NCBI GenBank assembly: GCA_029298735.1
Contig: JANSLP010000058.1
Location: forward strand, 62,001-126,000
Direction of reading: 5' to 3'
Origin: Ophiostoma sp. CBS 140.51
Lineage: Eukaryota > Ascomycota > Sordariomycetes > Ophiostomatales > Ophiostomataceae
Length of the DNA: 64,000 bases
The translations under genes and the position numbers were made by a program. The notes under the pieces were generated by a model that saw only the letters and a program-made list of their open reading frames with translations, made no database searches and had not been told where the DNA came from. This document shows, piece after piece, positions 52,922 to 63,747 of the stretch; the stretch's first letter is position 1; each line of letters starts with the position of its first letter.

Positions 52922-53735
52922 AGCGAGGAACGGGTAATGATCTAGAAGAATGAAAAAAAGAAAAGAAAAAAAGGTATCTCCTTTGTGGCCAAAATATGAC
53001 TTTTTTCAACCGCACGCTATGGTTGGCCTCAACCCTTATTTTCGACCCACTAGTACTTCCAAATACATAGCCCTACAGCGCAAATTGGAAGTCACCCCTC
53101 GTTTCAACCCTTCACCAGCCAAAATTTGTATTGTTTACTTCTTTGTCAGCTGACGCTTTGATGCAACAGTAACGCGCCTTGTACAGGTAAGGTTCGCGTG
53201 TCCCATTAAAAAAAGTCATATTTTGACTTCGAAATTGCGACTGGGTAGTGGACACCGACAGACTAGTTCGTACAGGAAGAAATAAAATAATTAATGGGTA
53301 AGGATGAAGTGGATATGGAGCTTGTTATGGTATAAGGCTTGCGTTGTTGAGACAGCACCGAAGCGGGCTGAAATAGATACACCCTGTTGAAGTAGATAAA
53401 ATGGTCGCGGCCGTTTAATCTGGCCTTACTGGTTTCCACCTTCCTCTTCTTTCCCCTCTTGCTTTTAATGACCTTTGTCGCAAGTGAAGGCTCGGATTTA
53501 CTTCAAAACATCGCCCTGGTATCGATTCCATCCCCGACGTCGAGATCCCCAAACCAATTGGTGTTTCTTGGATGAGAAGCTTGCGCCAGTCAACCTGGTC
53601 GAATAATGTCTAATCCTCATACAGTAGTTGCAACCCTTTCTTTCCTTTCTATTGTTTTATTCTGGTAGCTGGGAGTTGTGCTGAAGGCTGGGTGGCGTCA
53701 CAGAGATAGTAGGTTTGGCTTACACAGCTTTTATC
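52922..53735. other. Spacer with inverted-repeat element
   Basis: This 814-bp stretch lies between the ankyrin gene start and the phosphatase stop. It contains the 236-bp inverted-repeat segment described separately (52990-53225). The remaining part is AT-rich with no supported gene. Confidence 0.6.
52990..53225. repeat. 236-bp segment with 17-bp perfect inverted ends
   Basis: CAAAATATGACTTTTTT at 52990-53006 is the exact reverse complement of 53209-53225. A nested pair ACTTCCAA/TTGGAAGT (53055-53062 and 53085-53092) lies inside. There is no coding capacity. Size and ends are MITE-like, but no target-site duplication is visible next to the arms. Confidence 0.5.
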
Positions 53736-55440
53736 TCATTCCACACGATCAACCACCGCTCCATGGTCCACAAGCACCTGCTCATCGACTCTGTCCGTGG
53801 CGTATTCAACGCGCTTCCAAGTCGTTAAGGTACTCGTCTTCATACCCGTCTTTAGTTTCCAAACCCGCCCTCGTCGGGGAAATCGCTGTTTGTCATACGA
53901 ACAATATCCTCCGAACCCGGTGCCACCTCCATAGCAGAGCCAAGGACCAGGCCTAGGAGCATTGTCGCCACCGGGAGGCGTTTGCTGTGGTAGCCAAGCG
54001 CAAAAATCATTCACGTGATCATGCCCACAGGCCAATGCTGATATGCGTTCTTCGACTAAAGCGTCGTAGAAATGGGTATTCACGCTCGGACATTCAGTCG
54101 GTTCGCCCCGGTGGCCGCTATGGATTCTGAGACCCTTGTCACCGAACTCGGGAAGGGGGATGTGTGTGAAAACTAGAGACACATGAAAGCAGCTGTCACC
54201 ATCGTGTTTCTCACGCGCGCTTCGTTGCGCTTGGGAAGTGTCTCTGAACCACTCAATTTGGTTTTCCTGAATGGGGGCGTAGTCGGGATTGCGTGTCGTG
54301 CTTTGAATTTGACCGTGCGAATCCAGGAAATACAAAGTCGCTAACGGGCGCTGTGACGGCGCAGGGGCCAGGACTTGAAGGGAAAAGTTGCCGATGCCGG
54401 CAACCTTTTCTTTGCCTGGCTCACAAAGGCTGAAAGGCAGTTTCTGGAGAATGGACATCTGGTCCGTTCCTAGAATCGAGTCAGCAATAATGAACGCGCC
54501 TCACTTCTAAGACCGGGCTTATTCGAGAACGTTTGTGAGAATAGATATATGCGAGCGCCCCGTCAATTGTCATCCCATAGGACCGAAACTCACGTGATAA
54601 TGCGTAGTCGCCCTCACAATCATGATTGCCAAAGACGGCTGCAAAAGGAATCGAACGCTTGATGATAGGAGCAACTACCTTGAAGAGCGCAGATTGGCTG
54701 TCTAGGATGTTGTGGTGCAACTGATCTCCAGTGAGAACGACAAGGTCCGGTTTCTCGACATCCAGGATGCTTTCCATAAAGGCAACCGTACGTGGGTCAG
54801 CCTCCATCGCCGGCAGATTTTTCCCGTGGGCATCAACGGCATCATTGCATATTCCAGGACCAGTGACCATGTGCGTATCAGAAAATTGGACAATCTTGAA
54901 TTCCCCATCCTCCTTTACTCGTAAAGGTCTCCGGTCGATCGGATCGTCTCTGCTGTGGTGTACGCTGAGCCTTGCACGTGGTATGTCTGTTGGGCCGCCA
55001 AGTTGAAGCGGGGTTTTCATGAGAGTCCATTTCGGTCGTGGGTCAACGGCATCCACACCGAAGAGAACGTCCACCTCTGTCACAACCTCGTCAATGTTGC
55101 CAGAGAAGTGGCTTCTTCGTATCCAAATTCCGCAAGCTCGCTCCTCCCACGAAGGACCCGAGCTAGGACCAGGAGGAGGCCGATTGCCAACGCTAATATC
55201 TGTAACCAGCAGCTCTTCAGCGGTAAGTTCACTTTGATTCACTAGCGCTACATAGAGCCATGCGCTCGCTTGAGATGTATGTAGGTAGAGATCTTTCTTT
55301 AGACGGTGCCATATTCGCGGGTCCGGTTCGCCGGTAGGGGAGGATACGGTAGGGGAGAAGATTACGGTCAAATCCGTGACAACAGGAAGAAGAAATTTGC
55401 CCATAGCACGAGGAGCGGACGGTTCGACGTCTCGAGGCAT
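53736..55440 (-). CDS. Calcineurin-like metallophosphatase (Dcr2-type)
   Basis: Two exons, complement(53736..54469, 54594..55440), encode 526 residues. The binuclear metal motifs are in order: FKIVQFSDTHMV (D-X-H), VVLTGDQLHHN (GD), AAVFGNHDCEGD (GNHD), SLVFTHIPLPE and ACGHDHVND (GHDH). The 124-bp intron joins DYALSR to TDQMSILQKLPFSL, the usual continuity of yeast Dcr2-like phosphatases, which are linked to cell-cycle and unfolded-protein-response signalling. About 170 N-terminal residues precede the catalytic domain. No clear signal peptide is seen, so location is uncertain. Several fungal paralogues exist per genome, so orthology to Dcr2 itself is not claimed. Confidence 0.87.
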
Positions 55441-56207
55441 CTTTCGAGGGATGGGCAGGACTCGGGAGGAGAGGAATCAGATGCCAGCGTTGTTGGTAGA
55501 AATCGCAATCCAAAACGAAATGAGAAAAGACGACGCAAAGTGGCGCACTTTTCGTCCAGCTGTAGCAATTTTTTTGATTTATTGAGGAAGCCGGCGAAAC
55601 ACGGCTCTTGGGGAAACAAAAACTCCGGGACCTCCCACCCCAGTCTCTGGCACGTGTTGAGTTTTCGGTCACGGCTTGGACCGAAAGCTGTCGAGCATGC
55701 AGAAATAGTAGGTGGACCACAACGGCAAGCGAGATAAAATTTGGGCGCTTTCAATATTGAGAATTTGTTCTCTATTCGGATAAAGGTGATGTCGTCTTGA
55801 GTACGGAGCATTGTGTCTTTTGCGCTGCGAAATGCTTAGGCAGACGAAAATACAATGCCTACTGAGCATTTTCGGGGGCTTCCCCGCATGATCGCGCGCT
55901 ACGGAGCCCCCGAACGTACTGTGGCTCCTCTCTCCTCACGTCCGTCACCTGGATCGTGCCGATGTCGCTGACTGTGTTAAACTGCTTCTGCCTGCGTTTT
56001 CCGTGAAATCATTATAAGATAATCAGCTACAGTTTGAATACATACCAAGTCGACAAAATTTAAACCCACGAATAATAAGGTGTTCTTGGTATTGCATATT
56101 CATTTATTTGAGCTTCCTGTTCTTGATCTTACAACACAGACATGCCACGTCTTTTCCAGACAAGTAGCTTCTCTCTTACTGATTTCTTTATTTTCCAACC
56201 ACAGATT
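55441..56207. other. Intergenic spacer, 767 bp
   Basis: Upstream of the phosphatase (-) and downstream of the second transporter (-). No gene or strong motif is seen; small overlapping frames show no family features. Confidence 0.65.
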
Positions 56208-57893
56208 TTACACAACCTCGGCATAGACAACATCATCCTCGCGGTTTCCCTGCTTCTCGTCACCGGCAACGACACGCGCACGCAAAGCTTCGTCGTAGTT
56301 GCGCATGGCAGGGATGGCAAAGACGGTGACGTCCGGGCCAAACAGTAGGTCCATGTCCTCGAGCTGCACGCCCTTGGTCTCGGGCACAAACAGGTAGGCA
56401 AAGACAATGGCGACGACGGTCCAGGCGCCATAGAAAAGAAACGTGCCATAGCTGATACCCAAAATCATGTGCGGCAGACTGTAGACGACGACAAACTGGG
56501 AGAGCCACTGGATGCACGTGGCGGCGGCCATGCCTGCCGTACGTACGCGTGTGGGCAAAACCTCACTGCCAAATAGCCAAGGGATGCCGTTCCAGCTCAT
56601 GCCGTAAAAGAGGGCATAAATGTAAATCATGGCGACGGCGGCATTAGCACCACCGTCGCGTTTGGGAACATGGTCAAAGGAGCCGCTAATCTTGCTGTAG
56701 CCGGCCAGGTAAAACATGGCAATGCCGGCAAAGACGCCGCCCACCAGCAGCAGTGTTCGACGGCCGACCTTGTCTACCAAGAAGCCGGCATACAGCAAAG
56801 TGGCAGTCATCTTGACGATACCAAAGATGCCCGTGCCGAGAAGACCAGTCGACGTGCCGGTGTAGCCAATGGACTTGAAGATAGTCGGCGAATAGTAGTT
56901 AATGGCATTGATGCCTGTAAAGTTCTGCAGGACCATGAGCAGCATGGCCAGCAGGATCCGGTTGCGGATGCCCTTTTGCGAGGCCTCCTTGGCAATCTGC
57001 TTCCACCGGTTGGTGTCACTACCGGGCCCCGTCAAGCCCTCGAGCTCGTGCTCCACGGCCAGCTCAATGGTGGCCAGCTCGCGCACCAGGTACGGGTGGT
57101 CGGCGGGCAGGTTGCGCAGCCAGGACAGCGCCTTGACGGCCTCGTCGCGCTTGCCGCGCGACACTAGCCAGCGGGGGGAGTCGACCATCGGCAGCATGCA
57201 GCCCAACAACAAACCGGCGGGAATAAACTGGATGCCGACGGGCAGGCGCCACTGCACCGACGACGTCGGACTGAAATTTTTGTTGACGCCGTAGTTGACC
57301 CAGAAGCCGCAGACCAGGGCCACCTGCAGCATCACCTCAAACATGCCCACCAGCCGGCCGCGGATGGCCGCCGGTGCACACTCGCTGACATAGATGGGCA
57401 CAACCGCCGTGGACATGCCAATGGCCAAACCGCAAATGGCACGGCCGGCATACAAGCAGTCGATGCGGCCAATCATCTGCAGGATGGCGCCGACCAGAAA
57501 CACGCCCGTCGAGGACAGCAGCGTGCGCTTGCGGCCGATGCGTTCGGCGAGGAAAAATGTGACAATGGCGCCGAAAAAGGCGCCGGCCTGGTAGGTGGAC
57601 ACAATGTTGGACGAGAGGTTAGCCTTTGCCGTCCCAGATGCCGTGGCGAGACCGAATGTGGACTGGAAGGCGGGCAGGCTCAACGTGCCGCCAATAAAGG
57701 CCGAGTCGTAGCCATAGAGAGCAGAGGCCTAGAGTGAAGGGGTACCGGTTAGTGATGAGTATGTTAACAAAAGTAAATGGTCGGAGGTACATACCCACGA
57801 GGCAGACAGGGCCAAGAGATGCGGGCGGTAGCCGTAAATCTCCCGCGGCGCTTCCTCGCCCGGCCGTTCTTCAATCCGGAAGGGGTTCTTCAT
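56208..57893 (-). CDS. MFS sugar porter (quinate/hexose permease-like)
   Basis: Two exons, complement(56208..57728, 57795..57893), encode 539 residues; the 66-bp intron joins LLALSASW to ASALYGYDSAFIGG in frame. Twelve helices are expected. Sugar-porter signatures are AERIGRKRTLL (loop 2-3), MVDSPRWLVSRGKRDEA, QNFTGINAINYYSPTIFKSI in helix 7, VDKVGRRTLL (loop 8-9) and VPETKGVQLEDMDLLF after helix 12. The PRWLVSRGKRDEAVKALSWL central region and C-terminus resemble fungal quinate (QutD) and related permeases, but substrate cannot be read from sequence. It is divergent from the cyclase-family gene with a shared palindromic site in between. Confidence 0.92.
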
Positions 57894-58000
57894 CTTGTCG
57901 AATTTGTTGTTTTCGTTCTCGTCGTTGCGTCGTTGAAACTGTCAAGTTTTTGTCGTCAAGAAACCACGTACTATCTCAACAGTCGAGCAACAAATAAACC

Positions 58001-58037
58001 CAAGAAAAAGAAAAAGAAAAAGAAAAAGAAAAAGAAA
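58001..58037. repeat. (AAAAAG)n microsatellite
   Basis: About six AAAAAG units followed by AACGA units up to 58049. It lies in the leader of the minus-strand sugar porter, about 110 bp upstream of its start codon. Confidence 0.9.
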
Positions 58038-58620
58038 CGAAACGAAACAAGAGGACCAGGGCGCAGACTTACTCAAATATCAGACGACTTCCCCCACGAC
58101 TACCGACATGCCGATGCCACGCGAGCCGATGCGACGCAAAAACACTGCAATCCTTCCTCCGTATAAGTCTTTATCCTCTTTGCCGGCGTGCATTGTCCAT
58201 TATCCCCACATGCTGAGGCCCCATGGGGTCTGGTGAGCCTCTTGTACCCCACTGGGGCAGTTGTGTACACTCCGGAGTCATGTAGCCATGTCCGAATGGT
58301 TCAATTGTGTCCTGTCAGATGGCGAATTATTCTCAGTAGCGTTTATACTGCGTACTCAGTAGTTGTCCTTCTACTTAAATACCATACAAAGCCGACTTTT
58401 TTATCACTGGTTCAACTGGGCAAGTGACTGACATCAGTTTTGCGAAACGTGGGTAAATGACTGACATAAGTTTTGAAAGATTCTGCGGGAGGGATGGACA
58501 GTAAATCGACAGAATCGAATGCGAGTCAACCCGGTTAAACACTTATTCGTTTGTTCAAGTGTGTCCTCCAAGCAAGGATATTATTGGCCCTACATCACAT
58601 CCGGGGGTTGTCCTTGTTTT

Positions 58621-58638
58621 GCGGATGTTAACATCCGC
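58621..58638. promoter_or_regulatory. Perfect 18-bp palindrome with CGG-N10-CCG
   Basis: GCGGATGTTAACATCCGC is fully self-complementary. The CGG-N10-CCG spacing is that of the Put3-type zinc-cluster dimer site. It is 478 bp upstream of the cyclase-family gene and 728 bp upstream of the porter gene. Confidence 0.55.
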
Positions 58639-59115
58639 GTTCAACCGTCAATTACGGAGGAGTCCAGATCCTTCGGGGTGGGTCTGACACCTGACAGAGG
58701 CCGCTAAAAACCTCCGTTAGGAAGCGGAGTGGAACACCCGATCTCGGTGGTCTGGTTAAGGTTATGTTTTTCTACCCACTACAAGTACTTGATCTTGGCT
58801 CCAGACATGATTCTAGGGCCATGATCCAAGTACTCGGTATTGTCCCTTTTATAAGATGATTATTAGAGATGGGCTGAGCGCGGGACGATAAAAGCCAAGA
58901 GACGAATAGACTAAAATCAACAATAGTGGCTCGCCTGGAAGAGAAAACAGCCAGTTCAAGAAGCGACATTAGCAGCCACGACATCCAGAGGCCAAAATAA
59001 GTGACCGGGCAAGGCCTTAAAAAAATAGAACAACAAAATACTTCAGAAGAAGGGAACTCTGACAATTGATAAACGGAGCTCTGTTGAACAAGACACTCGG
59101 CAACCCATCTCCGCC

Positions 59116-60278
59116 ATGCCCGTCACACTACCCCCATTCGACGCCTTGCCCCTGGACAAGACTGGACCGCCAGGCAATGCATGGGGTCTCTGGGGGCCCG
59201 ACGATCAGCTGGGAAGGCTGAACCTGCTGACGCCCGAGACCGTGGCTGCCGCCGCTTCCGAAATCAAGGAAGGCCTGCGCATCTCGCTGGACTGGCCGCT
59301 GGACAAGCCGTCGCATCCTACGTTCAACCGCCAGCAATTTGAGCACCGCATCATCAATGCGGCGCCCATGACCCAGAACGACGATGCCGTGCACTTTAAC
59401 ACCCAGAGCAGCACACAGTGGGATGGGTTCCGGCATTATGGTAGTCTCCCTTTTCGTCCATGCTCGCGTCAATGAATACAATACTCACTCTTCCAGGATA
59501 CCAAAGAGCCAAGCAATTCTATATGGGCCATGTCCAAGAGGACTTTCAGCCAGGCTCGGGCAAGCTAGGCATTGATGGTGTGTACTGTCGCGTTTCCGAA
59601 TCGTTTTCTACCATGCACGGCGCTGACCTCCAGCCTATGCAAACAACGGCGGCATCATTGGCCGTGGCGTCTTGCTGGACTGGGCCTCCTGGGCCGACCA
59701 CAACGGCATTCACCTCTCGCCCTTTCAGACCGGCGCCATTGAACTCGCCCACCTCAAGGCCATTGTGGCCGAATACAACATCCAGTTTCGCCAGGGCGAC
59801 ATCCTCTTTATCCGCTCCGGGTTCACGGCTGCCTACAACGCATTGTCCGCACAAGACCGCGAAAATTTTCCCAATCGCCAACCGGGCGGCCTCCTCGGGT
59901 TTGAAGCCACCCGCGACAGCCTACGCTGGCTGTGGGAAAACGAGTTTGCCGCCGTGGCGGGCGATGCCATGGGCTTTGAGCGCGGACCGGCCACGGGACC
60001 CTACAACGACCCAGACGTCAGCATCCACCAATGGGCGCTGGGCGGCTGGGGCATGCCAATTGGTGAAATGTTTGACCTTGAGGCTCTAGCCGAGGCGTGC
60101 CGGAGCCGGAACCGGTGGACCTTTTTCTTGACCAGTGTTCCTTTGAAGGCGAGTTGCAAACTTGCGCCTCTTTATGACATGAACCCATCACAACACCTGT
60201 AAAATACGAGCAAATACTAACAACAGACAGGTTCCCGGAGGCGTTGCAAGCCCTGGAAACGCAGTTGCTATCTTGTAA
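59116..60278 (+). CDS. Cyclase-family (PF04199-type) hydrolase
   Basis: Four exons (59116..59440, 59497..59577, 59634..60148, 60231..60278) encode 322 residues. Family blocks include WGPDDQLGRLNLLTPETVA, DDAVHFNTQSSTQWDGFRHY (where bacterial relatives have metal-binding HxGTHxDxPxH), NNGGIIGRGVLLDWASWAD, GDILFIRSGFTAAY and VAGDAMGFERGP, then HQWALGGWGMPIGEMFDLEA. Relatives include kynurenine formamidase and isatin hydrolase; this fungal branch has no assigned substrate. The last intron (60149-60230) begins with GC (AAG/GCGAGT) and has ACTAAC and ACAG at its end; using it restores the conserved C-terminus VPLKVPGGVASPGN. Reading through instead gives an unrelated tail ending at 60202. Introns 1 and 2 are both 56 bp. 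Confidence 0.88.
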
Positions 60279-61092
60279 TTGCTTCCCAAATGCGGATTTG
60301 ACTTGGTTGTGTTATTTTTAATAGAATTGGACATATATAGAATGCAATCCTCAATAGGATTAAACGAACGATAGGCTTACGCACTTACGTACTTGAGGCA
60401 ACCAATTCGTATGATATGTGTGTGCAGAAAGCTCCTTCTCGTAAATATTTGCACAGTAATGGAGAGGCCTCGAACGACAGTCGACAATTCTGAGACGGCA
60501 GGTGCCGTACCCAGCCCGCATCCAACAGACCCGGGCCGTCACTAGTGCCACGCATATATTATTTACATATTGGCCAAAGCTTGTTTTGCCGACAAGTGCG
60601 TTGGTTCGGAAACATTACCATTACATCGGCCTGCTTTACATGACTCGTAGAGCACACTCGACAACAACCAACAGATGAACTATTTTACCATGAATGCAGG
60701 GCCCTAGTAGCACTGCCATTTACGGGCGTCCATTCGGCTCTATTAGGGCCAAGACATATTTGGATATTTTGTTTTGGATCCTACGATGTATAACGTTTGT
60801 ATCGTGACGGCGTCTGGTGGTTGCCACAATGCAGCATCTCGTATTTGTGTTGAGGTCCTACAAATCTTGGTGTTTGTGAACTTCACCGGCAATTAAACAA
60901 GAATGTTCTTTGTCCTGTATCTATAACCTCCTATAGAGGATGTAATGTAGAAGCTGGACGATGAATACAGCTTAAATATGACGTCCGTCATCCCTTTCTT
61001 GTGATTCTCTGCTCACGAGAAACCCAGAACCAACGCAGTCTCTCTACAGCCCACTCCATACAATTTCATTGATATTCTCTTCTCTAGTCACA
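60279..61092. other. Intergenic spacer, 814 bp
   Basis: Between the cyclase-family gene and the small secreted protein, both plus-strand. AT-rich; no coding frame or strong repeat is seen. The last 60 bp (CTCTCTACAG...) look like a leader. Confidence 0.65.
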
Positions 61093-61374
61093 ATGATCTT
61101 CTCCCGCATCGCTCTCGCCTCCGCCGTGGCCGCCGTTTGGTCGGCCATCACTGTCGTGGCCGGCCCTACCGCCAACGCCGAACGCAGCTCTTGGCCGCTC
61201 ATTCCCCGCGAGCTCGAGGCCCCTATCCGTTGCACCGGCGGTATGACTCCCGACTCCCGTTGCACCAACGGCCTCAGAAAGAATGGTTGCCGCTGTGACA
61301 GCAAGCGCACCTACCTGTGCGACCCGCCGCAAATGGCCAAAAACGGTGGTATTTGCGCCAAGTGTGGCTGTTAG
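61093..61374 (+). CDS. Small secreted cysteine-rich protein
   Basis: A single exon encodes 93 residues from ATG 61093 (CACAATGATC). Residues 1 to about 24 form a signal peptide (MIFSRIALASAVAAVWSAIT and the following VVAG). The mature part has eight cysteines at 47, 57, 66, 68, 76, 88, 91 and 93, enough for four disulfides, and a Gly/Lys-rich C-terminus ending CAKCGC. Size, signal peptide and even cysteine number are those of fungal effector-like or antimicrobial small secreted proteins. I recognise no specific family and assign no activity. The neighbouring genes give no functional hint. Confidence 0.75.
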   Translation: MIFSRIALASAVAAVWSAITVVAGPTANAERSSWPLIPRELEAPIRCTGGMTPDSRCTNGLRKNGCRCDSKRTYLCDPPQMAKNGGICAKCGC

Positions 61375-61899
61375 ATACAGGAATACAGGCTTAATGCTCA
61401 TTTTTCGGGTCAACATGTCTTTTGTCACTGAGTGACCCTCTGATCTTTGGTAATCAATTACTCTGTCAGCTTCAATAGTATCGCTCTCCAAGATTCAATG
61501 TATTCGTTTCATGCTATTAAACACGTTATGTCTACGAAGCACCTGTAACCAACAGAATTTTAACCACGGTGTGCCTAAAGAAAGAGGCCGCCTGCATGAA
61601 TTTCATTACCAACAACACGACTACGGTATGCAAAACTGTGCCGCGATCAACCAGATTAGATTCTGGTGGACGGCAAATGGTCTAGGCAGGCACTCTCTAC
61701 TATGTCATTGTTTTACGAGACCCAGATCTGAAAGGTGTGTCGGCCAGAGTCTATATAAAAGCCATTGTTTTTCTTCTGCAATTTTCCTTTTGGGGTCTTT
61801 TTGTATTCTATACTTAAGTTGTAAAATCGCAAACACCCTTTTGTCTGTCGTCTATCTCATTTTCTTATTTCTCATCGTCTCATCTTTCGACAGCTGACA
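61375..61899. other. Intergenic spacer, 525 bp
   Basis: Between the secreted protein and the orphan gene. A frame from 61511 to 61897 is open but has no family character; TATATAAAAGCC near 61750 could be the TATA element of the orphan gene, about 150 bp before its ATG. Confidence 0.55.
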
Positions 61900-62391
61900 A
61901 TGGCCTACACCACCCCTCTATTCCACAAGTCGTTTCACACTCCCGGCTGGCACGGCGACGCCGATACACCGGTGGTCGACAACAAGTATATCGACAAGGA
62001 CACCGGTAAAGTCGTCGTCGTACCGCCTGACCACGCCGAGTACTTGGGCCCGCCCGCCATTGACATTATCATTTCGTGTCTGCACGACAGCAACGAGGGC
62101 GGCACAGGGGAAGGGGCACCGCACGGTCACCGACGCTCAATGAGGGCCTTCCCGATGGATGCGTTGCTTCGCCATGTTTTGCGAGTGGCCTACCGGCACA
62201 AACACCAAGGAGTGTACATTGACTCCGTCATGGCGACGCCGTTTGCGATCCGGTTGACGATTGGGGGTGACTTTTCGAGTGACGAGTACGACACGATTAC
62301 AGACGAAATGATGAATGGTATCTGGGATGTCACGGAGGAGGATGAGGGGCCGGTGAAGGAGAAGAAAGAAGACGGAGGGGGGAAGAAGTAA
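61900..62391 (+). CDS. Hypothetical 163-residue protein
   Basis: A single exon from ATG 61900 (GACAATGGCC). I do not recognise the family. The chain reads as a compact soluble protein: an N-terminus rich in Gly/Asp/His (SFHTPGWHGDADTPVVDN), an Asp/Pro segment, helices around MDALLRHVLRVAYRHKH, a beta-like stretch (GVYIDSVMATPFAIRLTIGG) and a very acidic then Lys/Gly-rich end. No signal peptide or membrane helix. Codon use and the absence of stops in a GC-rich frame set in AT-rich flanks support it as real. Confidence 0.6.
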   Translation: MAYTTPLFHKSFHTPGWHGDADTPVVDNKYIDKDTGKVVVVPPDHAEYLGPPAIDIIISCLHDSNEGGTGEGAPHGHRRSMRAFPMDALLRHVLRVAYRHKHQGVYIDSVMATPFAIRLTIGGDFSSDEYDTITDEMMNGIWDVTEEDEGPVKEKKEDGGGKK

Positions 62392-63225
62392 AGCCTACTT
62401 GTCATCATCTGAATAATTTTATTAGATTTTATAAAATATTCCATTTCGGTTTACTTGAAGGAATTCCTTTTATTTTTGGAATTAAAACTCAATGAAAAAA
62501 CAGCCACAGGAATACGACGTTTAAATTTAATGTATTATGAATTGTAAATTATACCACTTAGTAAAAATAAAAAGAGACCTCATGGTGAGTTTCCTTTTCT
62601 GGGCGTGCTCCTGTGTTCTGCCTGCTGGTCCATTCTGCTCAGCTGCTATGATGGCAGTTTCCGTTGTGTCTTTGGCTGTTTCATCGCAAGCAACACCAGA
62701 ACGGTTGGGCGCCACACCCGAACGCCACCTCTTTTCGGAGCATCAGTCTGTCTCTCCTTTATTCTGCGGAGGCCACAAAGTCTATTTTCACAAGCGAAAC
62801 GGCTACTCGCAACAAATTTCAATAAATCGGAGTGGACATTTCCCATTTTGTACTTATTTTTCAGATTCAGCACGGAGAAGAATCTCCAGAGACCCGCTTC
62901 ACCATTGATTTTTCAGCGACATTATTGGTGCGTGCAATCGAGTCCAACTCGAATGGGAACACAGCACGTTCATTTTAGGTTTGGGGCCATTCGCGACGAC
63001 CAGGGGCATCCAATTCTAGAATCAATAAATTGAACAAGGAAATTATGTACCGAGGACGGCGGACCTGAATGAAAGTCCTCTTCTTTCTCTTTTATCTCGA
63101 CGTGCCCATTTTCATATTGTCACCTTTCAGCACTTTGTTCATCGCAACACGACGACAATTCGTTACAAACACTCATCCTTTCACCGACTTCACACGTGCT
63201 TGATACAGCCACCATCGTTTTCAAG
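62392..63225. other. Intergenic spacer, 834 bp
   Basis: Between the orphan gene and the last secreted protein. The 62400-62600 part is very AT-rich. Open frames at 62537-62908 and 62605-63033 overlap and lack domain character; not called as genes. Confidence 0.6.
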
Positions 63226-63747
63226 ATGAAGGTTTCGTGCCTCTTGACGGCCCCCCTTCTCTGGGCGGGCATGGCCTCGGCCACCGTCTGCAAACCGAGC
63301 ACACCACAGGTCTGCCAAAACATTCTCAGCGCGCCAGACTTTAGCCCGTCATCCGCCTGGATTGCCTACTTTCCTGCCAACCAGGCGCCTGCGGACAACA
63401 GCTGGACACCCACGGCGCCCTGCGGCGACTACGACTCGTGTGTGCAAATCACTGCGCACCAAGACACTGCTTTGTCGATCCAGTCTTTTACCTACCCCTA
63501 CAGCGGCGCCTATACCGCCTCTCTCAAGTACAAGGTGCTCAATGCCGGCGATGGCAGCGGGAACCTAAAGTTTGGATTGGTCACCGGCGAGGCGGGCGTG
63601 ACCACCAACGCCGTGACGAGCACATGGGAGACGTACACCATTGACTTCACGGCCAATGCAGGAGGCGGCAGTCTCTACCTCGCGTACACGGCCAGCGGAT
63701 TCGGCACAATCCAAGTGACGGACGTGCAGATCATTGCCTGCCAGTAA
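63226..63747 (+). CDS. Secreted protein with carbohydrate-binding-like beta-sandwich
   Basis: A single exon encodes 173 residues from ATG 63226. A signal peptide (MKVSCLLTAPLLWAGMASA) is followed by a compact domain with six cysteines (VCKPSTPQVC, PCGDYDSC, ACQ and others). Alternating beta-like strands, SIQSFTYPYSGAYTASLKYK, NLKFGLVTG, TWETYTIDFTANAGGGSLYL and GTIQVTDVQIIAC, resemble the galactose-binding/CBM4_9-like jelly rolls of secreted fungal proteins. Sugar binding is a guess from that fold. The GC-rich frame ends 253 bp before the window edge. Confidence 0.65.
   Translation: MKVSCLLTAPLLWAGMASATVCKPSTPQVCQNILSAPDFSPSSAWIAYFPANQAPADNSWTPTAPCGDYDSCVQITAHQDTALSIQSFTYPYSGAYTASLKYKVLNAGDGSGNLKFGLVTGEAGVTTNAVTSTWETYTIDFTANAGGGSLYLAYTASGFGTIQVTDVQIIACQ

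Larger units (their letters stand above)
57894..59115. other. Divergent promoter region with several symmetrical elements
   Basis: A 1.2-kb stretch between the sugar porter (-) and the cyclase-family gene (+). It holds an AAAAAG microsatellite (58001-58037), ACTCCGGAGT (58269-58278), an 18-bp direct repeat (58425-58442 and 58458-58475, 17 of 18 identical), a perfect 18-bp palindrome (58621-58638) and CTCCG-N8-CGGAG (58712-58729). No gene is seen. Confidence 0.6.

Noticed and set aside
60149..60202. Read-through C-terminus of the cyclase-family gene
   Set aside because: The tail ASCKLAPLYDMNPSQHL has no family support, whereas the GC-AG splice restores the conserved end.
62537..62908. 123-codon frame with a hydrophobic start
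   Set aside because: It begins within very AT-rich sequence, overlaps a competing frame and shows no consistent signal peptide or domain pattern.
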